A DNA stretch of 64,000 nt from Thysanoteuthis rhombus (taxonomy: Eukaryota > Mollusca > Cephalopoda > Oegopsida > Thysanoteuthidae): positions 56,669,038 to 56,733,037 of the forward strand of contig OY735212.1 in assembly GCA_963457665.1 (NCBI GenBank), in the 5' to 3' direction. This document shows, one piece after another, positions 36,961 through 48,965 of this stretch. The position numbers and the translations under genes are program-made. The notes below the pieces were generated by a model, which was given only the letters and a program-made list of their open reading frames with translations, was not told the DNA's origin and made no database searches. Each line of letters starts with the position of its first letter. Within the stretch, counting starts at the first letter, position 1.

Positions 36961-37630
36961 TATATGTATGTATGCATGGATCAATTATTTATTCATATAT
37001 ATTTGAATGCTATATCTATTTGAATGCTACATATGAGTATGCATATGAGAATAATGTTTATTTTTTTGTGTATATGCAATAAATCATTTTTTTCTGTTTA
37101 CGTTGTCTAAGCCAAATAACACATTCACCGTGTAGTTATGGGTGATCACTTCAAGTAGATGTTTCAAGACTGTGAGAAAGTAAAATGACAATTTGAAGTG
37201 TGAACAGTTTTCCGTGCCTTTGCATTACTGGTAGCTTGTCAGCTCATATCGTATTCTTACGTTTGGCTCTTTTTATGATCTTCATTCGGCCATTATCATT
37301 ATGCAATCTAAATTTTGACTTGTCATATTCGTATATGTTTTGAATGTCTTATATGTAATTATCGTTGACATTTTTGTTTTCATATTGAGTTCGAGACCAT
37401 CGTGTGTTCTACGGACTGAAATATTTTTCATTTACCCAGACGAAGTAGTTTGTTGTATTTTGATCCTTTATCAATCAATTGATTTATTGGGTGTAGATGG
37501 GTTAGTGTTGACTATTCACTTATACTGCCTTCCAGTTTGCGTGGTTGATTTTTTTTCTTGAGTGCCTGTTAATCTATTTGTAGGAATAAGAAAGTTTATT
37601 GTGAAAACTTGCACGTTCTGAAAATATCAA

Positions 37631-37700
<70 letters not shown>
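37631..37700. repeat. (TA)n
   Basis: Pure TA after one ACA, left side of the SINE fragment. Confidence 0.95.
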
Positions 37701-37702
<2 letters not shown>

Positions 37703-37704
37703 TG

Positions 37705-37833
37705 TTATATCATTTTGAAACTCCTTTTGAAATCATAACCAGTCATACACATTGGATGCATCATTTGGCCAAGGCACCGTAAATAGAATGAACCATTAAG
37801 TAAATGGGGTAGCTGCTGTAATCGAACCAGCGA

Positions 37834-37836
<3 letters not shown>
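37705..37836 (-). repeat. SINE fragment between two (TA)n arrays
   Basis: The minus strand starts GGTCGCTGGTTCGATTAC, a good B box, and continues into a non-tRNA body (GGTGCCTTGGCCAAATGATG). (TA)n arrays abut both sides, so the tRNA 5' part is lost or replaced by microsatellite. Confidence 0.45.

Positions 37837-37879
<43 letters not shown>
37837..37879. repeat. (TA)n
   Basis: Pure TA, right side of the SINE fragment. Confidence 0.95.
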
Positions 37880-37881
<2 letters not shown>

Positions 37882-38243
37882 CAAAGACATAAAACCTGCA
37901 TGTCGTGTACGTTCAAATATGCACGCTACTATTGTTGATATCTACATTGCTATATGAGTGTGCACATTCCTTGCGTTTACATACACAGTTGCAGACACTT
38001 AGTTGTTTTGTTTTTGTTTTTTTCATCCTCTGAGACATAACATGTGAAGTAAAAGCGCTGAATTAGGATTCTATCCCATTTTTCAACTTTCTTTAGGCGT
38101 TAGTAACTTATTTAATGTATTCCTATGAGAAGAACATCGGGCCTCCTAATATAAATCACCCCCCTTATAGCCGTCCTTTTTTTTTCCTACCATCTTTTTT
38201 TTTTCCTTCTCATTATTAACAGCTCGAATGTCTCTCTCCCCAG

Positions 38244-38490
38244 GACACGTGTGTCACCATATATTTCTATCAACGTAATAAAATTCTTCTCGGAGAAATG
38301 GTTTTGTCAATTTCTTTCCGATACTGCAAGTGAGAGCATCAAAATACAGATACTGCACTCGCTATTAAAGGATAAAAAAAGTCCACTCCCTACCAAAATC
38401 CTACTCTATTTTGAGCATATTTCAACAATCAGCCAGAATATTGTTTCGCGTATTCAAGGAAATAAGCTTCTTTCATCGAGATACATTTTA
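38244..38490 (+). CDS. Possible internal exon, unidentified
   Basis: A strong acceptor (a pyrimidine-rich region with T runs, then TCTCTCTCCCCAG ending at 38243) opens a frame that reads through to about 38625 without a stop. The first 80 codons look coding-like in composition, e.g. FFSEKWFCQFLSDT, IKIQILHSLLKDKK and SPLPTKILLYFEHI, an amphipathic helical pattern like ARM/HEAT repeats. There is no in-frame ATG near the start, as expected for an internal exon. Possible donors are CAA|GTGAGA (about 38329) and CGC|GTATTC (about 38448), neither compelling. It could be a pseudo-exon or chance; no family is recognised. Confidence 0.25.
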
Positions 38491-38649
38491 AAACCGAGCA
38501 CCTCACTATCTATACTCATTTGCTTCATAACTGTTTCAGTATCTCAATGGATATTTTGGATTCGTATATGTTTTGATATAGGCATACATATATCCACATA
38601 TTTCTTTGGATATAGGTTTGATACATAATTTTCCTTTTTTACGAAGTTG

Positions 38650-41620
38650 TTTTTGCTGTTATCAATGATATCCTGAGTAGATTCTATACAATAAATATGT
38701 CAAAACTCCATCCATCGTTCTGATTACGAGTACAGCATATATTAAAAGCATACGTAGGACAATAGCTGGCACCAAATTTTCCATGATACATTGGGTGTGT
38801 GAAAAAGTGCTGTAATACCTTGAATAGTGCAGTTTTGAATTTAATACAGTTGAGGTATTGCGGTACAAATTAATGTAACTACGCATAAGCTGAAAATGAA
38901 ACCATATTAAATAACAATTAGACTTGAATAACGCGATTTGGAACAGTTTTGGAAGATTTTGAAATAAATCGACTGCACTTATCAGGGTTTACCTGTACAA
39001 TGAATATGTAAATTTTTTTTAAAAACTGATCCTTCAAGATTTCCACAGTATCTCTGCATACTAAACGTTTCAATCTAGGCTGCCCTGCGCATTTGAGGGA
39101 ATTCATCACTATTGATGGGATATACCCATTGAGTGTATCAACCAAAAATTCCCCCGAGGTGGACAGGTCAAGTGGTGCGATTGGTTGACAATGGTCTTCA
39201 AAAGAAGCTCATGTTCGAAGAACAAGTCCCTGGTCGGTGGAAAGGTGAAGTGCAATAAAAGAGACTGAATAACTCTTTCAAAAAGACCCTCGTTTCCTGC
39301 TAAATCAACAACAGGCGTTGCTGACACGGGGACATAACTATACATGGTCAGCCAGGCAATCAAATTATCTGAAGCGAACCGTAGGGCAATATCAGATGGG
39401 AATAAGAAATACCGCAGTTCTGGAGCTTCCCCTGACTGTCAGACATTTATAGCCGATGCAGGGAGGCTTGTCTTCCTTGCATAGGCGTCCCTAATCAATT
39501 GAAACCTGGAAAAGATGGTTTTGGTGCAAACAGGTGAAGGTCGTTCACATGGTTACTAATCAATGAAGATCTGCACAGTATCAATAGCTCTTAAAAGTGG
39601 AATCGGATCATTCAGCGATTGAATTGGTCCATTTTTAATCTTAACGTCTTTGAGAAAACTTTGGCACTCTCTGTGTTCTACATTGTAAGTCAGGAGATGT
39701 GGTCCTCCATGTTTCAATTAAAAGAAAAACTATTTACATGGGGACTTTTTTGACTTTTGGGTTCAAGTTGTAAATCCCATTTCTTATCTAATAATTTGGA
39801 ACTGACAACACTGAAAAATAAACCACTGTGTGGTTCTATTTTTTAATAAACTCAATGTTTGAACAGCAATCTGTATTGATCCGTTAATTAATGTCTACTC
39901 CTGAAGCACTCTGATGTTAAATACTTGTCACATCAAAGAGCTCTTGTTTCACTGATAATCACTAATGGTAAAAGCTCCTGCTGATTGTTCTATCGTTAAC
40001 AATGGCAGGTAAGAGGTTTCCAGATAAGTCAATAAATACTTCCGTGGATCATTCAGCCTTTCTCTTCTCAATCTGACCATCATGTCAAACCTAAGTACAA
40101 GGTTTTTATGGTCATTGGAGAACTACTTTGCCTCGATATAATCAAACAACAATGTATTTGTCTGGCCACTAATGGACTTTCTGTTTACTACGTAACAAGA
40201 GAATTTAAATGGGTGTGATTTCCCCCAGGGGTTAGTTTTTCTTATTTTGCCTTTGCACGTTATCCGTCAGTAGTGTATCCCTAGCCCAAACAAATAATAA
40301 TGTTTGTTGTGTATCTTTTCTTTTTTTTTTCAAACGTTTAAACTTGGAATATATTTTTAGTTCAAAAAATCCTAACCTAAGGTTACGAATGGTCACGGAG
40401 AAACAGTTCAATGCAAATACCTTAAGACGTTGAGAGACAATGTTGTTTAAAGAACCCTTTGCATATTTAACTTGACACTTCATTTATAGTCATCAAATTT
40501 AGCTACTTTAGAATAGACAGAAAGTAATAATAGTAACTCAGATTATACATTCGATAATTTCGCAAATGTAGTGTCAAAATTTGAAGTTAAGTAAAAAAAA
40601 AACTCCATCAAAAAATAAATATGGTGAGAATGACTTCTTTTCATGGCATCACTGGCGCTCTCAACTGAAAAACATAAAAAATAAAGTAAAAAAAGAAACA
40701 TCTAGAAACATCTAGATTCTGGACAATCGAGATGTTCTTGATAAACTATACCCGTCAAAATGACCCTACACCTCTAAGGTTAGAAAAAAAGATTTTTTTT
40801 TCCGAAATTCAATGAGTCCAATTTTAGAAAGAGTTTAGTGGAGTATTGGTATCAATTTTCAAATCTGTTGACCAAACAGTATAGCCTGTGCTAGAACACA
40901 TAATAACATTAAAAAAGGGATAGAACCCTTCGCCACCTTTGGAGGCTACGATTAAAAGTAAAATGTAGTTGAACAAGAGGGAAACTTGAATCCACAAACC
41001 AACTGATCGGTGAATAATTCTAGAGATTATGCCTATACTGTGTTCAAGCTGCCAAAATAGATTCCGCATAAAGAAGGAGTGAAACAATATTTTCTGAAAA
41101 GAGTTAGTTTTTCCGACGTATGTGGTAATAGGCTTCACGATCAGATACCAAAGATCTCTATCGATCCATTTCATCATCGCTTAGATACAAGAAAAACACG
41201 TTTATACATGGATTTAATAGAACTTTCAAAACCATATTTCTCATTTCTTTCTATATCTAGGATAATGAGTTATTCCTCTCCGGCACTCTACACAAAATGT
41301 CAGGTTATGATGAATCTTGTTATTGAGCAAAAGTTGCAAATCATTTAATATGTAGACCAAAAATGTGGACTGTTTTGCCGAGAAAGAATCTGCTGCGATT
41401 TGTTCGGGGCATTAAGAGTGTTGCATCATAGTATCTGGAATTTCTGAATATAAAAGACATGACAGCTTCCGGCCCGACCGATTCAGCGACCAATCAGAGA
41501 CTGTCAATCTTTTTGTCAGTTTCAAATCCACATTTCGAACATTTTAGCTTGTTTGGAACGCGGATGTAGCTTGAGTGGGCACCAACCGAAAATAGAAGCC
41601 TGTAAATCTGGAATGTAAAT
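38650..41620. other. No gene recognised; two odd frames
   Basis: A minus-strand frame at 39109-39363 (FERVIQSLLLHFTFPPTRD, then LFFEHELLLK) and another at 40824-41177 (ATG start; hydrophobic LWIQVSLLFNYILLLIVAS) have coding-like composition but no splice support and no recognised family. Confidence 0.3.
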
Positions 41621-41629
41621 CAGGGAATA

Positions 41630-41870
41630 GTGTCGAGAGAAGGGCTAGGGACTTCCTGTCAGTCATTCTTCAGCGACGACCACCAGGCAACTGAGACTCA
41701 CTGTCACAGCCTTAGCAATAACCATCAGGCAACTGGTGTGAAACTTTAATCAACAACACTGTTATGAACCGTGAGAGTGTGAAGAGGAGGGCTGGGGACT
41801 TGAGGAGAGTCTCTGTCACTCAGTCCCTAGCAGCAACCATCGGGCAACTGGTGTGAAAATGCAAAATGAT
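41630..41870 (+). repeat. DLRRL-VTQ tandem unit repeat, copy 2
   Basis: Two main units start at about 41640 and 41786 (GAAGAGGAGGGCTGGGGACT), with a partial internal duplication of CTCACTGTCACAGCC ... AACCATCAGGCAACTGGTGT between them. The second encodes GDLRRVSVTQS. The array ends at an impure (ATG/ATA)n run (41865-41882). Confidence 0.6.
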
Positions 41871-41934
41871 GATAATGATGTATAGAATTATGTTTGGGAA
41901 AGTGTTGTAATGTCTGTATGTGTTGAAGCCGTGA

Positions 41935-41942
<8 letters not shown>

Positions 41943-41982
<40 letters not shown>
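41943..41982. repeat. (CT)n
   Basis: CT run after an eight-C stretch. Confidence 0.95.
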
Positions 41983-41983
<1 letters not shown>

Positions 41984-42164
41984 AGCTCTGAACAGTCATG
42001 AATTACAAGGATGCTAGACTTAAGTCTCTGTTTGAGATTCGGTTGTTTACTTACATGAACTGAAATCAAAGCCAACAAAGTAGTAGTAGCAGTAATAATA
42101 ATAATAACTGAGAAAGGTGCCAGAGATATAAGGACTGCAACGAATTGTAGCCCTGACATGATAG

Positions 42165-42372
42165 GTGAAAGAGAGGAGACGTTAGCTGAAGACCTGAGGA
42201 GACTTATTGTCACTCAGCCTTCAGCGATAACCACAGGGCAACCGGTGTGAAACTGTAAATCGCAGAATTACTGCGACGTATGAGTACTGAGAGAGGAGGG
42301 CTGAAGACCTGAGGAGACTTGCTGTCACTCAAATTCCAGCGGTTACCACCAGGCAACTGGTGTGAGATTCCA

Positions 42373-42375
<3 letters not shown>
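42165..42375 (+). repeat. DLRRL-VTQ tandem unit repeat, copy 3
   Basis: GAAGACCTGAGGAGACTT occurs at 42188 and again at 42303, an exact 115-bp period. The units encode EDLRRLIVTQP and EDLRRLAVTQ. The second unit runs directly into the (AAT)n array at 42374, the arrangement expected of a retroelement 3' tail. Confidence 0.7.
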
Positions 42376-42407
<32 letters not shown>

Positions 42408-42480
42408 TAATAATAATAATTATAATAATAATAATAACAATAATAATAATAACAATAATAATAATAATAATAATAACGAT
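42374..42480. repeat. (AAT)n
   Basis: AAT with rare GAT/AAC variants. It directly follows the 115-bp tandem units and may be their tail. Confidence 0.95.
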
Positions 42481-43526
42481 AGTAAGAAGAAGAATATGCT
42501 GAAATAATTGAGAGAAAATTCTATCAGTAAATGGTATGGAAAGTCAATGAATACAAAGAAGTAATAATAACGAAACGGTACAAATCTAATGAAAGGGTAT
42601 TGATAAGGAAATGTTGAGTGGCTTTACAGCTATTGGCGCAGAAAATGAAATCAGCAATTCAAGTTTAAAGTTTTAGTTGAAGATCTTAATGTTCCTTTTG
42701 TCGTCAGAAAGGGAGCGAATTCACTTCTCCAAGATCTGTTGCATCGTCAGATATCTTTACCTAATGCTACGTCATTGTCAGATCTCCAGATATTGTGACG
42801 AAAGATCATATCACTGGCATGCCACAAAAATTGATATAGAAAAATCGTTGGTGAGTGAATTCAGTTGCACTACTCTTCTTTTTTCTACATAACTTACCGA
42901 GACAGTAGCAGCCAAAGTAGTAACGAGCATTGTCAGCCTTGACGAAGACCAATCATGCAGTTTTATACCATATTCTTTCTGGAAAGACTAATATAAACGT
43001 TGAGATTTAACTCATGACGTCCGAAATAAACCGGTTTCCATTCTAGAAGCGTTTGATAGTCACGACAACCAAAATGTCTTCATTTGCCAAGATGAATATA
43101 TTAGTCCGACCAAATTATATGGTATGGAGATGTTGTCTTTCGCGGTATTTTGGGACTGAGAGATTAAAAACGGTACTAAATAGATTTGCTCTAAAGCAAG
43201 CTGTGTGTGTGTGCAAGACTGTGGCGTGGAAGGAGAAAGTGGAGCCTGTTGCGATCCTCACGGTAGGGAAGCGGAAACAGGATCATTTGGATCGATAAAA
43301 AGCTCACAGAAGCATCGGCCAAGACCGATTTGGTCACCAATCAGTGCCTGCACAGATGTTTTCACCCCACCCCAAATCTTGATTCAACTTCTTGATTTTG
43401 GGGGGGCGGGGGCGAAAATGTTATTATATTCATGCAAACACTGAGCAAATGAGATCGTCAAATCAAGTCACGAGTCATCGAAAGCGTTAGGGTTATGCAT
43501 CAGCAAAGTTGTTATTATTGCGATCA

Positions 43527-43690
43527 TAGTACCCGTCAAAAATGATAGGAATATTCACGCATGAATCGGCATTTTTACCTAAGATCAGAGTATCCGTTTG
43601 CTCTGCCTATGATCAGCATGTCCCTCAACATCACTTCTGCCTAGGATCATAGTGTAGAATCTGTGCACACATTGAATAGTGTTACACATA
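43527..43690 (+). repeat. Family D repeat, copy 1
   Basis: AGTACCCGTCAAAAATGATA, then ACCTAAGATCAGAGTA, GCCTATGATCAGCATG, GCCTAGGATCATAGTGTAG and TCTGTG. Copy 2 has the same start and the same recurring GCC-AGGATCA phrase, so the family has internal short repeats of about 40-50 bp. Confidence 0.5.
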
Positions 43691-43729
43691 CACACACACA
43701 CACACACATACACACACACGTATATATAT
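43683..43729. repeat. (CA)n
   Basis: CA with TA interruptions, ending in CGTATATATAT. Confidence 0.9.
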
Positions 43730-43971
43730 TGCGTTTTATATACATGGATTATTCAATTAAAGTAGCTGTTCATGTAAACTAAAATATCACAGGTCAAATT
43801 TATTAAACAGATGCGTCAACATTTTAATCAATCTAAACATTACATAAATTGTAGCAGAAAAAATTCTACTGGTGCAAAAGGAAAATGAAACTATAATGAT
43901 AGCACTAACTATATCTAAACGACTTTTGTTATTACGGCACATGTATTTCCCTGTTATTCGGCTGCTTAGTG

Positions 43972-44016
43972 TAAGTCATTTATGTCATAAACTAAATACC
44001 TATTATAAATGACTTA
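43972..44016. repeat. 12-bp perfect inverted repeat
   Basis: TAAGTCATTTAT (43972-43983) and ATAAATGACTTA (44005-44016) are perfect complements with a 21-nt spacer. They directly adjoin the left family C copy and may mark an element end. Confidence 0.7.
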
Positions 44017-44300
44017 CCGTAGCCCGTGCAGGTAACAGAATTAATCATCTAGAAAAAAAGTGCCTCAAATTATCTAAGATAGATCTTTTATCTAAAATCA
44101 TCTTTTTGGAAAAAAAAACAAACAAAATCTTCTTCAGATGGCGCTCAATGGTGTACTCATGGCCATTCCCGAGGTCATAGACCCAAAATCAGACCAGGAA
44201 CACAACACACACAAACATACACAGAGGAGCGAAGAGAGATGAATCTTTAGCCCACTTGGCTGGTTGGTCATCGGGTCATTTGTGGGGCTACGGGAATTCG
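44013..44300 (+). repeat. Family C repeat, left copy
   Basis: CCGTAGCCCGTGCAGGTAAC, TTCAGATGGCGCTCAATGGT then GTACTCATG, ACCAGGAACACAACACACAC and GTGGGGCTACGG match, in order, the complement of 44640-44960. It is an inverted pair separated by about 340 bp of unrelated AT-rich sequence. Confidence 0.6.
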
Positions 44301-44639
44301 ATACAATAATTGAAGTGAGATGTTTCGTTTTTCCTAATTCGACTTCGTCCACCAATATTTTGACAACAATTCCACCAAAAGCCTTTATCAGCTCCATTTG
44401 ATCGTAAATCTTGAGATACAATCAAACATTGTATTACTTTGTCTTTGAAAACTACAAAGCAACAAAAATTAATCTTTTGCGTCAAAAGCAAAAGACCATT
44501 CATTGCACCAAGATGTCATTCAATTGTAATTGACTGCTCGTTAGAATTGTCTTTGGCTACATCACAAGTCCTCTATCAATGATGAAAAGTACATTCGACC
44601 TTACGTCTTCTCAATCAAATCACCGTTGCCCCACGAATC

Positions 44640-44960
44640 GACCGCCATACCGACCAGACGAGGGTGTGTGTGTTTTTTTAGAGCGCTCCTGGTCATATTT
44701 TTAGGGCTACAGCCTTGAAAGTTTGCATGAGTACACCACTAGACACCATCTGAAATGTTTTTGTTCGTTTTTATTTCATCAAGTGCCTTTTCTGGTCTAA
44801 TTATAGAACAACAATGTCCGAATTTTGTACAGGTATTTTCATACGATTTTGTATAACAAATCATATTTTTTTTTAGATATTTCTAGATTTTTTTCAGATT
44901 ATTTCAAAAAATGTTTTAAGTGATAAGTTATGGCACATGCACAGGCTACGGTGATTCATC
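44640..44960 (-). repeat. Family C repeat, right copy (inverted)
   Basis: The complement reads CCGTAGCCTGTGCATGTG, TTCAGATGGTGTCTAGTGGT then GTACTCATG, ACCAGGAGCG and ACACACACACCCTCG. The T-rich part (44770-44900) corresponds to the A-rich part of the left copy. The pair is diverged, so strong cruciform pairing is not expected. Confidence 0.6.
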
Positions 44961-45021
44961 TATTTAAAGTATCACCAGCAACTGCCCGCCAACAGAATTT
45001 TGATATCTCATAAAATTTGAA

Positions 45022-45024
<3 letters not shown>

Positions 45025-45104
<80 letters not shown>
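45025..45104. repeat. (CT)n
   Basis: Pure CT of about 80 bp, the longest dinucleotide CT run here. Confidence 0.95.
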
Positions 45105-45106
<2 letters not shown>

Positions 45107-45533
45107 GATCGCCAACAGCTGCTTTGTCTCGATTTCGTTCATCTCGTCCATGGTCTGAAATTTTCCAACGACAAAAGACCGAAAGTCGCAAATTTGGAGT
45201 GAACGGGGAGTCATGACACCCGATTGATGTTGCGATGTCTTTGTTGAGAAACGCTGAACGAGATGGGAACACTGACTGACTTAGGTCAATTGACAATGTA
45301 ACGGTCACATGCTCACTGAATGGTGTCCCATTGACTAATGAGTAATCGCAAGTTTTTTTCTGGGAACTAAAGCACAAAGGAGCTCCCACAAAGATTAGTT
45401 CATTTCCTGGATAGAGGGGTTTTGATGATTTTGAATGTACGACCTGGCAGAGAAACTTCAGCTTATTTGATAATTAAACAGGTTGATTAATTCACTTTTT
45501 ATATGTATAAACATAAAATGATCTCTGTCTCTC

Positions 45534-45539
<6 letters not shown>

Positions 45540-45605
<66 letters not shown>
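45540..45605. repeat. (TA)n
   Basis: Pure TA of about 66 bp. Confidence 0.95.
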
Positions 45606-45607
<2 letters not shown>

Positions 45608-45751
45608 TTCCACATCTTTTCCCCAAGATAACAGATGATCGAAATACACCAATTATATAAATAAGACGGTCTAATTACAGACTGACGTGACAAAAGACAA
45701 AATAAACACATACACAAAAATAGAGTAGGAGAAAGTTGTGGAGGGGTAGGA

Positions 45752-45835
45752 AGATTGTACCACGCTTACAGCATTGCCCGAAAATCAGCATTCGATATCC
45801 TCTTTTTTGCTCGAACTCGAGCACCGACCATTGAC
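45752..45835 (-). repeat. Family E SINE-like fragment
   Basis: GATTGTACCACGCTTACAGC, CGAAAATCAGCATTCGATAT then GCTCGAACTCGAGCACCGAC follow the family E order. Confidence 0.3.
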
Positions 45836-46027
45836 TCCGATTGGAAATTTGCAATTTCCGAAAGCCGTTTTGTAGACAACAATGAAAATTTTGCATTTTA
45901 TAGTGATAAGAGAATTTGTAGAGAAAGCTTAATTCTCCGCCTGAGATAACGTTTTGTAGACCCAAATAAAAGTGTTGACGCTGGACGCATATCTGTTACT
46001 GTCCAAGCAACTGATCATTAAGTAATT

Positions 46028-46436
46028 TTGTCGAAAGACATGCGTGGTATTTTATCAGATATTTCTTCTCTAATATACTGTGCTGTCTTGTTATCTTTTC
46101 ATTTGATATTGGGCATGTTTCTTTCCTGTTCACGTATCATCGTTTCCAGTTCGCGAGTCAATCTGTCGATTGGGTTCCAGGTTTTAGTTCCCAAGTTGAC
46201 CGTCAATGCATTGTTGGAGACCTTCCCTTTTATGCCTAATGGGATTTTTTTTTTATTCGTGAAGGTTGAGAAATTTCTACCGAAAGTTTACAGACCTAAT
46301 GTGATTCTGTGCTTGATTTCTTCTTTTGAGGGTTCCATGGAGATTCATTATCCTTGGTAGATGTAGTGATCTACGTTCTTCAACTCGATTCTTAATCTTT
46401 GTGTATTTCAACATTTTTTTTTTGTACATGAGACTC
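46028..46436 (-). pseudogene. Inverted 5' segment of LINE relic
   Basis: Read on the minus strand from the right, this segment encodes fragments such as EEIKHRITLGL, FGRNF, GTKTWNP and SRTGNDDT, separated by stops. They correspond to the region between the catalytic core and the C-terminal motif of RTE-like reverse transcriptases (family pattern EIKRRI-LGW ... YGAETW-LT). It is immediately followed by a plus-strand 3' end starting with IRKLKWQ. The two pieces are adjacent in the parent element but in opposite orientations. Confidence 0.6.
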
Positions 46437-46439
46437 AGG

Positions 46440-46705
46440 GTTGTAATAGAATACATTAGAAAACTAAAATGGCAATGAGCTGGTCACGTTGCAAGAACAA
46501 CAGACAACCACTGGACATCACAACTCTCAGCGACGATCCCCACACTATAGTCGCCAAAACATACGGTAGCATGACAAACTGAACAAGTTGAGAAAGTAAT
46601 GGATCCGCGACGCCCGCAATACAGAGGTCTGGTAGATCTTGGGGAAGGTCTATGTCCCATGACAGATGCTGAAATCATAATGATGATGATGATGATGATG
46701 GAATA
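46440..46705 (+). pseudogene. LINE 3' segment with (ATG)n tail
   Basis: On the plus strand AAACTAAAATGGCAATGAGC encodes RKLKWQ*AG, then HVARTTDNRWTSQL: the conserved C-terminal block, with TGG mutated to TGA. The remainder (PRRPQYRGLVDLGEGL, PMTDAE) leads into a run of ATG trinucleotides at 46680-46700 that forms the tail. Together with 46028-46436 this makes one element with its upstream part inverted. Confidence 0.65.
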
Positions 46706-47641
46706 TGTACATTTTGTCTCTAGTTCCGTTTTTTCAAGAAACGGGGACTCTGGCAACAAGATGGTATACACAGTAGATAAGGCTGGAGGATTCCTTTCAT
46801 AACGGATGCCATTGTTGTCTTGTCTCCCTCTCCCTATCTATGTCCGTAAATGAATTAAAGTAAACATCATCCAATCAATCATAGTACACAACACTCAAAA
46901 TTGAAGACAATTGAAGAAAGCTAAAAATATTTTTCAATCCTTCAATATTTACTCTCAAAATGAATCCATTTCTAATGAGCTGCATTCATTGGTTCTTAAA
47001 TCAACCAATATTGTTTATTAATAAATAAACAACTATGCATGCGTGTGCGTGCGTGTGTTTGTTAGTGTGCGTGATGAGAACAAAAGTGGAAGGTTCTGTC
47101 AGTTATGGTGCAATTGACCAACACATTGATTTTTGTTCCAAAGTATGATTTTAGCATAGTTCTCCAGCAAACACAATTTTCATGGTCAATACGAAGCCTT
47201 TCAATAGCAAACAAATCCTGAATATGCATAGCTGATAAAAATAATTTGGAGTTACAAGTGATATTTTACAATTTCATATGCATTGTAATGCATTTTGACC
47301 AAAACTCGCCTTTTTTGGTCTTTTCTATGCTTCTGAAATGTATCACCCCCGGGTTATGAATCCATGCTTTTCAAACATTTGTCAAGATGACATTTTAACA
47401 TTTAAAGAAGAAGCCTTGCATTTTGGATCGGTTCTCTCACTTCCATGTACAAGGATCGCAGTTATTCATTTTTTTCTCAATTCTAATTGTTTCGTTTCTA
47501 TGGAAGTAAATGCACTACACTGTAATGTGTAAGTGGCTAAACGTATGGCAGCCTTAAGTTTTTCTTACAAGCCAATTAAGGCATTTCTCTGGAACGAAAC
47601 ATGCATACAAATAAATATATGTTTACTTATTACGATGTAGC

Positions 47642-47644
<3 letters not shown>

Positions 47645-47682
<38 letters not shown>

Positions 47683-47802
47683 TCTCTCTTGCATTAGTGA
47701 TCCGTGTAATTCTCTCTCTACCTTTGTGTCTTCCATATTTCTACCTAATCCCTGCTCATTGATAATCATTAATTTTTATCATTCCATCTCATTCTTTCTG
47801 TA

Positions 47803-47848
<46 letters not shown>
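47645..47848. repeat. (CT)n and (TA)n cluster
   Basis: CT at 47645-47678, scattered CT words, then CTCTCTCTCA and TA at 47815-47848. Confidence 0.9.
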
Positions 47849-47853
<5 letters not shown>

Positions 47854-48189
47854 AGCTTTACAACTTTAAACACTGAATATTGAAACACTTTTCAATAGAT
47901 ATTTTTGTGTCCCTTCAGTCATCCAATTCCCAATATCTGTCAATGCAATCTATGTAGTCTTCGAAAGTGTTTTCCCTGTTCGTCATATACTTCGGTTATT
48001 ATTGTACCATGTATAAAATGTCCCTAGTTGGGATCATCAGTTTCGAGAATTTAAAGAACAAAACAATTCTATCAACATGTTACCCCAGCAGTGTTGATCA
48101 AACACCACCTCTCTTTTTCATAGTATAGTTTGTGTCATATACGTAGTTTGTCATTTTATATAAGGTTTTATGAGTATTGTACATCGATA

Positions 48190-48270
48190 TACCATATATA
48201 TATATATATGTGTATGCGTGTGTCTGTGTGTCTGTGTGTGTGTGTCTGTGTGTGTGTGTGTGTGTGTGCG
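48190..48270. repeat. (TA)n then (GT)n
   Basis: Short TA run, then GT with CT interruptions. Confidence 0.9.
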
Positions 48271-48399
48271 TGTATGTGTAAGAGGTAGATAGGAAGTAAG
48301 GAAAATCCACTCTGGTTGATAATATTTCTCTGGTCGGTTTAAATGAGATTATCAAGATACATATAGAGAGTCTAGAAAGCTTTACAGCTTTAAGCACTA

Positions 48400-48420
48400 A
48401 GCACACACACACACATAAAC

Positions 48421-48499
<79 letters not shown>

Positions 48500-48525
48500 T
48501 ATATATATATGTGTTTGTGTGTGTT
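48400..48525. repeat. (CA)n(TA)n(GT)n
   Basis: CA, an interrupted TA core at 48420-48511 with an internal TTAATA, then GT. Confidence 0.9.
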
Positions 48526-48965
48526 AACCAGCTTCTTTCACCATGTTCCTCTCTCTCTCTCTTCTAACGCATCGGTCATCAGTGAGACTCTCTCTCTCTC
48601 CTTCGCACACATTCCCATACCCTCTCTATTACTGTTTCATTCACTCCCTATCTTTCATTTATCAGAAATTATCTGCCTTTCCCTTTTCATCATTCCTTCA
48701 TGCATCAACCAACATCTTTTTGTGTGAGTCTTTGGCGGATGAACAACTATGACACTACTATATACGATATACACCGAACCCTTTAGGAGCTAAAAGGGCC
48801 ATAAAAACCGAAATGAATGTGATGGTCGCCAAAAAACCGATGAAATCAAAGAAATGCATTTTAATGATGGACAGATGCTGGTTTTGATAATATCTGCTCA
48901 GCTTTATGTTCTCTGCATGAAACTGAAATAAAAAATCTTCCATCAGTTCTGCAATTTTGTTTGAC

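Noticed and set aside
44964-45389. Arg-Glu repeat ORF of 141 aa
   Set aside because: The RERERE run is the (CT)n array read on the other strand; the flanks show no conserved content.
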